A DNA stretch of 64,000 nucleotides from Noviherbaspirillum sp. UKPF54. GTDB lineage: Bacteria; Pseudomonadota; Gammaproteobacteria; Burkholderiales; Burkholderiaceae_D. The DNA is taken from assembly GCF_007874125.1 (NCBI RefSeq), contig NZ_CP040128.1, positions 992,001 through 1,056,000 on the forward strand, in the 5' to 3' direction. The notes under the pieces are model-generated. The model did not search any database. It was not told where the DNA came from and was given only the letters and a program-made list of their open reading frames with translations. A program made the translations under genes and the position numbers. The stretch's first letter is position 1, and every line of letters starts with the position of its first letter. Positions 39,154 through 49,882 of the stretch are shown here, piece after piece.

Positions 39154-39211
39154 TCCAAACCTGAATTTTGCTGACCCTAGTTGTATAGGGCAGACGGAGA
39201 ACGCATTTCAA

Positions 39212-39247
39212 TATAGCAATAATTGATATTGGTAAATTATTGCTATA
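39212..39247. repeat. 13-base perfect AT-rich inverted repeat
   Basis: Arms TATAGCAATAATT and AATTATTGCTATA with a 10-base centre, about 90 bases beyond the response-regulator stop. It could be a factor-independent end for the leftward two-component genes or a protein site. No T-run follows. Confidence 0.55.
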
Positions 39248-39334
39248 AGCCGCAAGTTAAAGGCGCGAATGCGCGGTGCAACGGTTAATGTGAAACCATT
39301 GGCGCTAGTCGAAGCGGGAATGGAATAGGGGGGA

Positions 39335-39979
39335 TTAATTCGTCAGTGGGCCAAGCAGTCGATGCTGGACTGCGTAATGCACCATCTCCGCCAGTGAATT
39401 CATGTTCATCTTGGTCAGGATGCGCGTCTTGTGAGTACTGACTGTCTTTGCGCTCAGATGTAGGAAGTCGGCGATTTCGGTAATCGATTTGCCGCTTACC
39501 AGTAGCGTAAATACCTCGAATTCGCGGTTCGACAACTGTTTATACGGCAGCTCTTCGTTCGCTGGCATTACATCCATCGCCAACTGCTCGGCAACTTCAA
39601 GGCTGATATATGGGCGTCCCGAAGCAACTTTCCGGATGGCGCTGACAAGTTGTGTACCAGCACTTTCTTTTGTGAGATAACCACGCGCGCCGGCACGAAT
39701 TGCGCGCACTGCATATTGCTCTTCCTCGTGCATGGTCAGGATCAGGATAGGCAATTTTGGCATCTCGTCTTTGATCTGCCGGATCAGTTCCACTCCGCTA
39801 CGGCCAGGCATCGATAAGTCCAGCATTAGCAGGTCGAAACCGCCTTTGCGCACATGAGCCAGCGCTTCGAAACCGTCGACGGCTTCTCCGACGACTTCAA
39901 TGTCGTCGGCACCATCGAGAATGCGCTTTAAGCCTTCGCGCATGATGGTATGGTCGTCGGCGATAACAATGCGAATCAT
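39335..39979 (-). CDS. NarL/FixJ-type response regulator
   Basis: A 214-residue regulator. The receiver domain has the acidic pair Asp8/Asp9, phosphoacceptor Asp54 in LLMLDLSMPG, Thr82 and Lys104, all intact. The LuxR-type HTH is at about 150-210 (QLSNREFEVFTLLVSGKSIT, then DFLHLSAKTVSTHKTRIL). Its ATG overlaps the stop of the upstream kinase gene by four bases, so the two are coupled. Because that kinase lacks the phosphoacceptor His, the phosphate may come from the second kinase at 41547-43238 or elsewhere. Confidence 0.94.
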   Translation of the reverse strand: MIRIVIADDHTIMREGLKRILDGADDIEVVGEAVDGFEALAHVRKGGFDLLMLDLSMPGRSGVELIRQIKDEMPKLPILILTMHEEEQYAVRAIRAGARGYLTKESAGTQLVSAIRKVASGRPYISLEVAEQLAMDVMPANEELPYKQLSNREFEVFTLLVSGKSITEIADFLHLSAKTVSTHKTRILTKMNMNSLAEMVHYAVQHRLLGPLTN

Positions 39980-41145
39980 AAACGTGGCAACGGGGAATGT
40001 GAGTGCGGTTCGGAAGTGGCGAGAGGTTCTATTGGAACGGATGCATGGATCAGCACGCCGTGCGGTTTTATATTGCCGATGCTGATTGTACCTCCAAGTA
40101 CAAAAATACGTTCCTGCATCGTAATAAGGCCATAACAACCGGGTTTGTTCTCGCTGCCGCCCGCCATTCCGATGCCATCATCCTGAATCATAACATCGAG
40201 TTGGCTTGCAGCCTGTGAAAACACAATACGTGCATTGCTGGCGCTAGAATGCTTTTCGATATTGGCCAAGGCTTCCTGGATTACCCGGAAGATCGCTGAA
40301 TCGATGGCCTCGCCGAGACTGATTGGTAGCCCGTGACTTTCAACGATGCAGCAAATGGATGTCTTTTTCTGGAAATTTTCGACCATCCATTCGACCGCGG
40401 GCAATAATCCAAAATCATCCAGTAAGGGTGGGCGCAGCGCGGAAGCCATACTCTTGGTCATCGTAATAACGTTATCGAGCAAGCCTTGCATTTGTGCAAC
40501 TCTTGCCGGCACTCCTGTACTGGTCGTGGGGAGGCGATTCTCCAGCCAATCCAAGTCCAGCTTCAATACGCTCAACCGCTGTCCGATGTCGTCATAGAGC
40601 TTTTTGGAAAAGCGCCTTTTCTCCACTTCGCTCGCCAGTTGCGAAGATGCTGCCCATTTGCGGAGTTCGGAGGGGCGTACCGTGCGTCGTCTGGCTTCGA
40701 TGGCGTTGCGTTCGGCTGTCATGCTGTGGACGATCAGCGTGACGAAGGGCTCGCCGTGCACAGCGATGCGGGTTAGGCTGACGTTCAGAGATAACTGTTC
40801 GCCGTTTGCATGAACCCCTCTGAGGCCTAGCCTAGTTCGCCTGCCATGTGCGCGTGCCGTTGTGAAACGGTCGATGCGCCGGCCCTGTTCGGTACATAGG
40901 CGCGGCGGCAGCAGGATATCGATGGATTTGTCCAGCAGGTGCCTCGCCGGGTAGCCGAACATGCGCTCCACTTTCTGGTTGACCAGCACGATTTGACGGG
41001 CGGCATCGATAATGATGACGCCGTCCATGGCAGATTCTATGATGGAGAGCAGGGAGGGGCCGACTTTACTGGCGGGGAATCTAGATAAGGTGGTGATGTA
41101 ATTGGACAGCTTGTCAGAACCGTGTTCCAAATGGGTGATCATCAC
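39976..41145 (-). CDS. PAS histidine kinase lacking phosphoacceptor His
   Basis: A 389-residue soluble sensor. A PAS domain (about 34-140, GVIIIDAARQIVLVNQKVER) leads to a HisKA_3 dimerisation helix (about 172-240) and an HATPase domain (about 285-375). The ATPase still shows QEALANIEKH, DDGIGM and GLITMQERIFVLGG. The H-box reads SKKLYDDIGQRL where the family has the phosphoacceptor His before DD, so residue 184 is Tyr (TAT). The neighbouring kinase of the same family reads AQEMHDDLGQLL. Autophosphorylation in the usual way should be impossible; phosphatase, ATP-sensing or heterodimer roles remain. Its stop overlaps the response-regulator start. Confidence 0.9.
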   Translation of the reverse strand: MMITHLEHGSDKLSNYITTLSRFPASKVGPSLLSIIESAMDGVIIIDAARQIVLVNQKVERMFGYPARHLLDKSIDILLPPRLCTEQGRRIDRFTTARAHGRRTRLGLRGVHANGEQLSLNVSLTRIAVHGEPFVTLIVHSMTAERNAIEARRRTVRPSELRKWAASSQLASEVEKRRFSKKLYDDIGQRLSVLKLDLDWLENRLPTTSTGVPARVAQMQGLLDNVITMTKSMASALRPPLLDDFGLLPAVEWMVENFQKKTSICCIVESHGLPISLGEAIDSAIFRVIQEALANIEKHSSASNARIVFSQAASQLDVMIQDDGIGMAGGSENKPGCYGLITMQERIFVLGGTISIGNIKPHGVLIHASVPIEPLATSEPHSHSPLPRL

Positions 41146-41546
41146 ATTTCTCTTTGATTGGGCCGGTAGTCAGCTGTTGGTCAATGTATTGGCGTCGCTA
41201 GCCGAAATTCATATGGCTGACAGAATGATTCATGCCTGAATCCATCGTTTTCAGGTTTCTATGATTTGCCCGGCGAGCCAGGATGTGTATCAGGCTATGA
41301 CCATGAAAAATTCAAAGTAACAGATCAAAAATGATGCGAATTGAGAATTCACAATCCTCGCCACGCGACAAGGTTGCGGGCGGTGCCAGAGGACCGGCGT
41401 AATTATCGGGCCATTGAGCGGTCTCAAGGTTTGGAAAGCCGCCTCATTGGTGCGTTTGCACGCTCAAGGGAGAGTCCAACGTTGCATTCAGTCCGCGGTT
41501 CCCAAGTATGCTCTGGCCCTGCTTGCATTCGCGATCCTGGGGAAAG
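41146..41546. other. Intergenic region between the two kinase genes
   Basis: No supported gene. Four hundred bases between same-strand kinase genes argues that the downstream kinase-regulator pair has its own promoter here. No repeat or operator was recognised. Confidence 0.45.
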
Positions 41547-43238
41547 TCAAATGCCTTCGACCAGCATCGTGGATTTATCTGAATGAGAGTTATCTGAATG
41601 AGTACTGTGCTGCAGCTTTTCATCGAGCGGAAGCGTGATGTAAATCGTCGTTCCCGCGCCGCTGGTGCTCTCCACTCGCAGGCTGCCATTTAGCGACGCT
41701 GCTCTTTCGCGCATGGCGATCAATCCGAACGAGCCGGCCTTCTGCAATGCCCGCGCCGAAAAGCCCTTGCCATTATCCGCAATGCTGAGTTCAAGGCGGT
41801 TGTCGAACGTCACCATTTTTATCTCGACCTTTGTGGCGCAAGCATGTTTTGCGACGTTATTGAGCGACTCCTGGGTCATGCGGTAGATGGCGGATGTCGC
41901 CTGCTGCGAGATGTGTAGTTCGCAGGCCGGCAAATTGACGCGACATCTGACCTGATGCCTTTCTTCGAATTTCTTTGCCATCAGACGAAGCGCATCGAAC
42001 AACCCAAGCTCGTCGAGCGCTTGGGGCGGAAGGTCGGAAATGATACGCCGTACCGATGTCATCATGGTGTTGACCAGTTCAGTGATGCCAGCCAAATGTT
42101 GTGATGCTTTCATGTCGCCCGCCGGTATATGGAGCGAAAGGCAGGCAAGGTCCATTTTCATGGCGGCAAGCAGTTGTCCAAGATCGTCGTGCATTTCCTG
42201 CGCCAGACGCTTTTGTTCTTGATCCCGGCGCGCTTCGAGCGCATGAATCTGGTTTTTCAAGTCTTGCTGCGTCTGTTCCACGGGGGGCGCCCGACGCAAA
42301 CGATTGTTTGCTCGTATGGTCGCAAGCATAGACAACGCCAGCATCAGTCCACCGCCCAGAATATAGATCTGGGGGCGACGCGTGTCTGAATATGGCAGCC
42401 CCGGCCGCGACGCTTCGAACTCGATAGTCCAGCGATTGCCATTGGTATCAATAACGGCAGTCTTACTGAATCGGGCAGCGCCCAGAGCAGTCAGCGCGGG
42501 CGCGTTCTCATAGAGCAGGGCCTCGGGCGAAGCACCATATTCTTTGAAAAATTTGATTCGGAAATGGCGCTGCGCATCGTTGCACAAGGAATCGAAGAAG
42601 TCGCTGAGGCGGATATGGGTATAAACATAGCCGAGCAATTTCCCGGAGCTGTGGTCAAGCCGCCGGCTTTCTTCCTCAGCGTGAACAGGCAGGTACATGA
42701 GCAGCGTCACTTGCTGCGGATGATCGAGTGGAGCGTTTTGTCTGCCGGCTGCGGTTGAGGTAGGGGAGGCGGCGGCTAGCGCGTGGGAACGAAGTTCGTC
42801 CGGCATTGCGACAGCCTCCGATCCTGAATGGCCGGCAGGGATATAGGCGATTTTGACCGACGGGAGGCCGGAACTCGGTAGGTTCGGTGCAGCAGCCCTG
42901 GTTGATTCTGCTGCAGGGATAAATGCTATTTCTTGCATGCCCGACGAAGATGCAGCGACGTGGTCACGCAATCTCGAGCGCGCGCCTTCCTGGTTAGCGG
43001 CAACAGCCGCCGCGCTCTGCAAAGCCTGTTCAAACGATGAAAGCGCCTGTTCGATGCGGAGAGTCATATTGCTTGACTGGCCTTCGAAATAGGCTTGTTC
43101 ATCCCGCAGTCGGCCTTCCTCCACGTCACGCCATGCCAGCGCGGTAACGACCAAGCATATGCCGAGCATGAGCCATCCGCTAAGTGATTTCGGTATTCCC
43201 GGTGAGCGGGGAGCTGGGGCGGATAATGTCTGACTCAC
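41547..43238 (-). CDS. CHASE-type membrane histidine kinase (NarX-like core)
   Basis: A 563-residue inner-membrane sensor kinase. A first helix (about 20-36) precedes a periplasmic CHASE-like domain (about 40-285, with EGQSSNMTLRIEQALSSFEQ and YVYTHIRLSDFF). A second helix (about 290-308) and coiled coil lead to a HisKA_3 domain with His350 in AQEMHDDLGQLL. The ATPase carries QESLNNVAKHA, DNGKGF and GLIAMRERAASLNG. All catalytic residues look intact. CHASE domains bind small extracellular ligands; this ligand is unknown. No response regulator is directly adjacent; the nearest is 39335-39979. Confidence 0.9.
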   Translation of the reverse strand: MSQTLSAPAPRSPGIPKSLSGWLMLGICLVVTALAWRDVEEGRLRDEQAYFEGQSSNMTLRIEQALSSFEQALQSAAAVAANQEGARSRLRDHVAASSSGMQEIAFIPAAESTRAAAPNLPSSGLPSVKIAYIPAGHSGSEAVAMPDELRSHALAAASPTSTAAGRQNAPLDHPQQVTLLMYLPVHAEEESRRLDHSSGKLLGYVYTHIRLSDFFDSLCNDAQRHFRIKFFKEYGASPEALLYENAPALTALGAARFSKTAVIDTNGNRWTIEFEASRPGLPYSDTRRPQIYILGGGLMLALSMLATIRANNRLRRAPPVEQTQQDLKNQIHALEARRDQEQKRLAQEMHDDLGQLLAAMKMDLACLSLHIPAGDMKASQHLAGITELVNTMMTSVRRIISDLPPQALDELGLFDALRLMAKKFEERHQVRCRVNLPACELHISQQATSAIYRMTQESLNNVAKHACATKVEIKMVTFDNRLELSIADNGKGFSARALQKAGSFGLIAMRERAASLNGSLRVESTSGAGTTIYITLPLDEKLQHSTHSDNSHSDKSTMLVEGI

Positions 43239-43820
43239 GGACGCCCTCCAAACTCAGAAATTTGATGGCTGACGGCGCGACGGATTCGCAGCCGTTAAAT
43301 GCACGCAATACAGGCAAAAACAGATAGGTTTGCTGCAGTGCGACAATCGAATAATATTAAAGTGCTCACAATGTTGCAACTGTTAGTTTGTACAGTAAAA
43401 GTACTTATTTTTCATGTGCCTTTTTTTGTCACTGTGCGGAGTAATGAATGGAATGTGGTTGTTTTTTGGTGAGGAAAAATAACATACTGCATGAAATGTG
43501 TTGTTTTTTGATGCGCTGCAATATGAAGCGGGGAGGTTGTGTTTTTTTGTTGTAACTATATTGGTTGCGGCTTTGAAATATTTTCCGTGCATCGCACGAA
43601 TTATTCGATTACGTGGCGATCGCGGTGCTATTCATGGGCGATAGGCTTTTTCTCACGATGGCGAAGGTCAGCGTGCTTTTGTGTATTCAGGATGTTTTCG
43701 TTGATTGGCGGCTTTGTCTATCCGCAGTGCGAAATGTTCGTTGCCGTCAGGGCTCTGGACTACGACGGTTTCTGGTCAAGCAATGCTTAGCCGCCGGACA
43801 TGCCCATCCGGCGATGGTCA
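43239..43820. other. AT-rich intergenic region without supported gene
   Basis: About 580 bases. The part 43320-43620 is markedly AT- and T-rich compared with the window average, with several T7 tracts. Short frames exist on both strands but read as low-complexity or shadow sequence. It should include the promoter of the CHASE kinase. The low GC could mark a horizontally acquired segment or a nucleoid-protein target. Confidence 0.5.
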
Positions 43821-44750
43821 TCACCGATGTGGTGACGCTCTGCGCAATTCTGCAATCCACGACGGTTTTACCGCATAGTGATCGAGATTTTCCAGGCATT
43901 CGTCGACGGCCTCCCGCCATACCTGCATCACTTGCGCCAAGTACACCGGGCCATGCTCCAGAGCCTCGGCCTGGATGGCGCGCACGCCCAGAGATGTCAA
44001 CTGCGGAAGCAATGTCAAAACGCTTGTATCCGGTGGTTTGTCAAGCGTGAAGCAGTTGTCATTTGCCGCACGTTCGGTCGCGCCGCAAAGATGCGGACCG
44101 GGAGTATTTCCTATGCTGCGTGCGTCATGCGCGCGTAAGCGCAGACCGTCGAGTGAAGGCCCACTGCTGGGGGTAACGAGTGAGCATTGCCTGCCGAAGC
44201 CAGTTACCTGCAGCTCGACCTGGGTATTCGCTGCCAGATGTGCTACCTGGGCGAGCGTCAATACCCGCGGCAGCAGGGCCCTAGCCACGCCAAAGCGCTG
44301 GTGGAAGAAATTGATGGTGTCATGGTCGATGCAGTCCTCGTGGGCCTCGTAATGCAGGGAAAGTTGAGGATGCTGCGCGGCGGCATACAGTAGCAGCGAT
44401 GGGTCAGAAAGGGCGACAGCGTCAACGCCGCACTGTGCCACGAGATCGATCATGTCGCGCAAGCTGCTCCATGAAGAAGCCTGCTCATCTGTTTCAATTG
44501 CGAAAAGTACGCGGCTGCGCCTGTCATGCGCGTAGCGAATGCCTCGGCGGATTAGTACGGCGTAGTCCGGATTGAGATCCCGCATTTCCTCCGTCTGGTT
44601 ATGCGCGCGATGATCCAGGCGAATCCAATCTGCCCCGTGGTCCACTGCAGCACGCAACGTACTCAGGCTATTAACGGGGCAGACAAGCTCCATCGCTGCG
44701 GTGATCGGTCCCGCAGTGGTATTGCTGGAATAGAAGTTCGCTAACGTCAT
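43821..44750 (-). CDS. Divergent U32-family protein (UbiU/YhbU-like)
   Basis: A 309-residue protein resembling the U32 group. MELVCPVNSLSTLRAAVDHG near residue 20 is the family N-terminus, so translation may start there (44693) instead of at 44750. Relatives UbiU/UbiV and the RNA hydroxylases hold a 4Fe-4S cluster on four Cys. Here Cys189 (FGRQCSLV), Cys222 (HLCGA) and Cys233 (NDNCF) remain. The SGRCxxS-type second Cys appears to be Ser199 in SSGPSLDG. Cluster binding is therefore doubtful. No second U32 partner gene or ubiT is nearby. Role unknown. Confidence 0.72.
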   Translation of the reverse strand: MTLANFYSSNTTAGPITAAMELVCPVNSLSTLRAAVDHGADWIRLDHRAHNQTEEMRDLNPDYAVLIRRGIRYAHDRRSRVLFAIETDEQASSWSSLRDMIDLVAQCGVDAVALSDPSLLLYAAAQHPQLSLHYEAHEDCIDHDTINFFHQRFGVARALLPRVLTLAQVAHLAANTQVELQVTGFGRQCSLVTPSSGPSLDGLRLRAHDARSIGNTPGPHLCGATERAANDNCFTLDKPPDTSVLTLLPQLTSLGVRAIQAEALEHGPVYLAQVMQVWREAVDECLENLDHYAVKPSWIAELRRASPHR

Positions 44751-45079
44751 GATGTTTTTCCATGATTTGCGCCATTCGAGGACGAGCCCCGATGGGAGTG
44801 GATGGAGACCATGCGCGTCGAAAAGGGGCTGAAGGGCGGGGAGCTTGAATGGCCGACAAGAGGTAAGTCACGCAACCAGTCGATGCTGGGGAGAGGCGTG
44901 AAGCAAGCGGCAAAACTGGACAGCGGAAGCCAAATTTGCGACACAGAAAGCCTTTTATTTCTGACGTGCAATGAAAGAAATGTATCAAAGTGATGCAAAG
45001 ATACTATTGACGTTTCTCAATGGAATTTAGCTGGCGCTAATGATTGGCTGTCGGATGCTGTTTCAAACAGGCAAATAAA
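44751..45079. other. Intergenic region, U32 gene / tRNA-Asn
   Basis: No gene supported. At 45007-45020 TTGACGTTTCTCAA resembles an FNR-type site with two mismatches; it is too weak to call. Confidence 0.4.
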
Positions 45080-45107
45080 AAGGGCTTACGTTTTCACGTA
45101 AGCCCTT
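45080..45107 (-). terminator. Terminator of tRNA-Asn
   Basis: Arms AAGGGCTTACGT and ACGTAAGCCCTT with a 4-base loop, followed on the minus strand by TTTATTTG. Confidence 0.85.
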
Positions 45108-45115
45108 GAATCTTT

Positions 45116-45191
45116 TGGCTCCCCGACCTGGACTCGAACCAGGGACCTGCGGATTAACAGTCCGTCGCTCTACCGACTGAGCTATCAGGGA
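45116..45191 (-). tRNA. tRNA-Asn (anticodon GTT)
   Basis: 76 bases with an encoded CCA. The acceptor TCCCTGA pairs with TCGGGGA (one G-T pair). The anticodon loop CTGTTAA gives GTT, reading AAC/AAU. The T-arm contains GGTTCGAGTCC. It lies on the minus strand downstream of the aminotransferase gene. Confidence 0.96.
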
Positions 45192-45289
45192 ACAGCTGAA
45201 GCGCTATTATAGGAGGAGTTTTCTGTTGCTGTCAAAACTTTCTGATGAATTTCGTAATGACTGACAACAATTAATCCTTCTTTCTAGAA

Positions 45290-46504
45290 TTAAAGCACCT
45301 TGGCGATTGCGTCAACGACGGCATCGATGTTGCGCGAGTTCAATGCGGCAACGCAGATGCGACCGGTATCAACGGCATAGATCGAGAATTCGTCGCGCAG
45401 ACGGCCAACTTGGTCCTTGGTCAAGCCGGAGTACGAAAACATGCCGCGCTGCTGGATCACAAAGTCGAAGTTGTGGCCCGGGGCCTTTTCCTTCAGCTTC
45501 TGCACCATCGCCTGGCGCATTTCGCGGATGCGCACGCGCATGCCGGCCAACTCGTCTTCCCACAGCTTGCGCAGTTCGGGTGTCGACAGCGTGATGGCTA
45601 CTACTTGGCCGCCGTGGGTCGGCGGGTTGGAGTAGTTGGTGCGTACCACGCGCTTGAGTTGCGACAGCACGCGCGATGCTTCTTCCGTGCTGGCCGCAAC
45701 GATAGAGAGGGCGCCGACGCGCTCGCCGTACAGCGAGAACGACTTGGAGAAGGAGTTCGATACAAACAGCGGGCCGCCGGCCGCCGCGAAGCGGCGCACC
45801 ACCTTGCCGTCTTCGTCAATGCCGTCGCCGAAACCCTGATAGGCCATGTCGAGGAACGGAACCAGTCCGCGCTGGGTCATCACCTGGATTACCTCGGTCC
45901 ACTGCGCCTCGGTCAGGTCGGCGCCGGTCGGATTGTGGCAGCAGGCGTGCAGCAGGACGATGGAGCCGGCCGGCATTCCCTTTAGCGCATTGAGCATGCC
46001 ACCGAAGTTCACGCCGCGGGTCGTTGCATCATAGTATGGGTAGTTGTTGACGGTGAATCCGGCGGATTCGAATAGCGCACGATGGTTTTCCCAGCTCGGG
46101 TCGCTGATGAACACTTGCGCGTTCGGCGAGAAGCGCTTCAGGAAGTCGGCGCCAAGCTTGAGTGCGCCGGTGCCGCCGATGGCTTGTACGGTGATGGCGC
46201 GCTTTTCCTGAATGATCGGGCTATCGGCGCCAAATACCAATTCCTGTACCGCCTTGTCGTAGGCTGCCAGGCCTTCGATCGGCAGATAGGTGCGGGGCGC
46301 GGCCTTTTCCATCAGCTGCGCTTCGGCCTTCTTCACGCATTCGAGCAGCGGTACCTTGCCGTTGTCATCGTAGTACACGCCGACGCCGAGGTTCACCTTG
46401 TTGGCGTTCTTGTCGGCGTTATAGGCTTCGGTAATGCCCAGGATCGGATCGCGTGGCGCCATTTCGATGGCGGAAAACAGGGAGGCAGGATGGGATTGGC
46501 TCAT
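45290..46504 (-). CDS. Aromatic/aspartate aminotransferase
   Basis: A 404-residue class I PLP aminotransferase of the AspC/TyrB type. PLP-binding Lys254 lies in SNSFSKSFSLYGERVG, with CHNPTGADLT, DMAYQGFGDG and the substrate-carboxylate Arg in the C-terminal domain. It interconverts aspartate or aromatic amino acids with their keto acids. TyrB and AspC cannot be separated by eye, so no symbol is given. Monocistronic and divergent from uvrB. I used the ATG giving MSQSHPASLFSAIE, which matches the family; an earlier start adds 11 unlikely residues. Confidence 0.93.
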   Translation of the reverse strand: MSQSHPASLFSAIEMAPRDPILGITEAYNADKNANKVNLGVGVYYDDNGKVPLLECVKKAEAQLMEKAAPRTYLPIEGLAAYDKAVQELVFGADSPIIQEKRAITVQAIGGTGALKLGADFLKRFSPNAQVFISDPSWENHRALFESAGFTVNNYPYYDATTRGVNFGGMLNALKGMPAGSIVLLHACCHNPTGADLTEAQWTEVIQVMTQRGLVPFLDMAYQGFGDGIDEDGKVVRRFAAAGGPLFVSNSFSKSFSLYGERVGALSIVAASTEEASRVLSQLKRVVRTNYSNPPTHGGQVVAITLSTPELRKLWEDELAGMRVRIREMRQAMVQKLKEKAPGHNFDFVIQQRGMFSYSGLTKDQVGRLRDEFSIYAVDTGRICVAALNSRNIDAVVDAIAKVL

Positions 46505-46628
46505 CGTGATAACATGAAAAGTTGGCTGCCAGGGCACGTGTTTTGCACGATGTTGCAGCCGGGTTGTCGTCAGTTTCAGGTTTGAAACCCGAAGCTAATT
46601 TGCAACCTATTATTTTACCAAAGGTCGA

Positions 46629-48728
<2,100 letters not shown>

Positions 48729-48830
48729 TCTGGTGGATCGACCTCCGCGCTTCGGCGAAGCCGGAATCATCAAGGGGCGGTTTCGTTGCATGGCGACGGT
48801 ACAATCGCCCCTTTTTATTGCTTATCCAAT

Positions 48831-49622
48831 ATGCCGACAATGATTCCGCAACCGATACAAGAGGCCCTCAAGTTCGCTCATCCATCGTGGCGTTCCACAC
48901 TGGGGCGCGGCCTGGAGGCAATTGCGGAAGCCGATCCGTCTTACCTGCCTGCGCTGGCCGAGGATAGTTATCTGCCCACCGAGGGACGCATGTTCGCTGC
49001 GTTCGCGCAGCCGCTGGACAAGGTGCGCTATGTGCTCGTGGGAGAAGGGCCCTATCCGCGCGAGCAGAGCGCCACCGGCGTGTGCTTCATGGACGGTGCG
49101 GTCGAGTCCCTCTGGTCCGAGAAAGGCTTGTCGAAGCAGGTCAATCGCGCCACCTCCCTGCGCAATTTCATGAAGATGCTGCTGGTGGCGGACGGGTTGC
49201 TCGCGGCAGACAATACGTCGGGCGACGCCATCGCCCAGGTTTCGATGAAGGCGCGTACGATCGGATCTCCTTTCGTTCAAACGCTGACCGAGCTGCAGGC
49301 AAACCTCACGCGCAATGGTTTTTTGCTGCTGAACGCCGCGCTAGTGTTTCGCCCCCACGTGCCGCCGGCGAAAGAGGCGCGCGCATGGCAACCGTTCCTG
49401 CAAGTCGTGCTGGCGGCGCTGGCTGAGCATGCTGGTAGGCATGGAATCGCGCCACCGACGCTGGTGCTGTGGGGGAAGATCGCCGAGCAGCTGAAGGGAT
49501 TGCCGGCGACCGAGCAATTTCCGAAAGCGCTGTCCGAGCATCCTTACAACCTGACTTTTATACAGAACGAGACAATGCAGCAGCTGTTCGGCCCGATGCA
49601 TTTGCTGCAAGGAGAGGCTTAA
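48831..49622 (+). CDS. Uracil-DNA-glycosylase-fold protein lacking catalytic Asp
   Basis: A 263-residue protein of the uracil-DNA glycosylase superfamily. KVRYVLVGEGPYPREQSATG corresponds to the family-1 water-activating motif GQDPYH, but the Asp position is Gly73 and the His is Pro76. The C-terminal His survives in SEHPYNLTFI, where Ung has HPSPLS. NLTRNGFLLLNAALVFRP matches the LLLN segment. Activity as a normal Ung is doubtful; a changed substrate or DNA-binding role is possible. It follows uvrB by about 100 bases on the same strand. Confidence 0.8.
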   Translation: MPTMIPQPIQEALKFAHPSWRSTLGRGLEAIAEADPSYLPALAEDSYLPTEGRMFAAFAQPLDKVRYVLVGEGPYPREQSATGVCFMDGAVESLWSEKGLSKQVNRATSLRNFMKMLLVADGLLAADNTSGDAIAQVSMKARTIGSPFVQTLTELQANLTRNGFLLLNAALVFRPHVPPAKEARAWQPFLQVVLAALAEHAGRHGIAPPTLVLWGKIAEQLKGLPATEQFPKALSEHPYNLTFIQNETMQQLFGPMHLLQGEA

Positions 49623-49882
49623 CAGGCATGTGCGCATCGGCGCACGCTTAATTGAAAAGCTATTGCGACTTATCATCAACCTCCCTGGCATTTCGTTGGA
49701 CGATGATGCCGTGCGGTTCGATCGGTGCTTCAAGCACTTTTTCGGGCGATGGCATCAACGTTGCTAACCCTTTTCTCTTTTTCGGCGCAGCACGATTCGG
49801 GATAAGGTGGAATAGGGAGCGTGCGGACCGTTGCGCCATCAGACTTTTTTGTGGCAGCTTTTTATTTATCGTCGAGTAGCCA

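Larger units (their letters stand above)
38893..39334. other. Regulatory intergenic region, Crp/Fnr and response regulator
   Basis: No gene. It contains the Crp/Fnr promoter region and, toward the response-regulator end, a near-palindromic TGTAGG-N6-CCTACA site and an AT-rich inverted repeat, both listed separately. The density of symmetric elements is unusual for this window. Confidence 0.6.

Noticed and set aside
43613..44050. Rightward 145-codon frame beginning with GTG
   Set aside because: Second half runs antisense to the U32 gene and reads Arg/Pro-rich; no ribosome site.
45007..45020. FNR-like box TTGACGTTTCTCAA
   Set aside because: Two mismatches in the defining half-site positions and more than 250 bases from the nearest leftward start; chance is likely.
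46505..46628. LexA/SOS box ahead of uvrB
   Set aside because: I looked for CTG-N10-CAG and found none convincing in the gap.
49652..49879. 75-codon frame before the LMW-PTP gene
   Set aside because: Starts with TTG, has no ribosome site, and its composition is unconvincing; left as intergenic.
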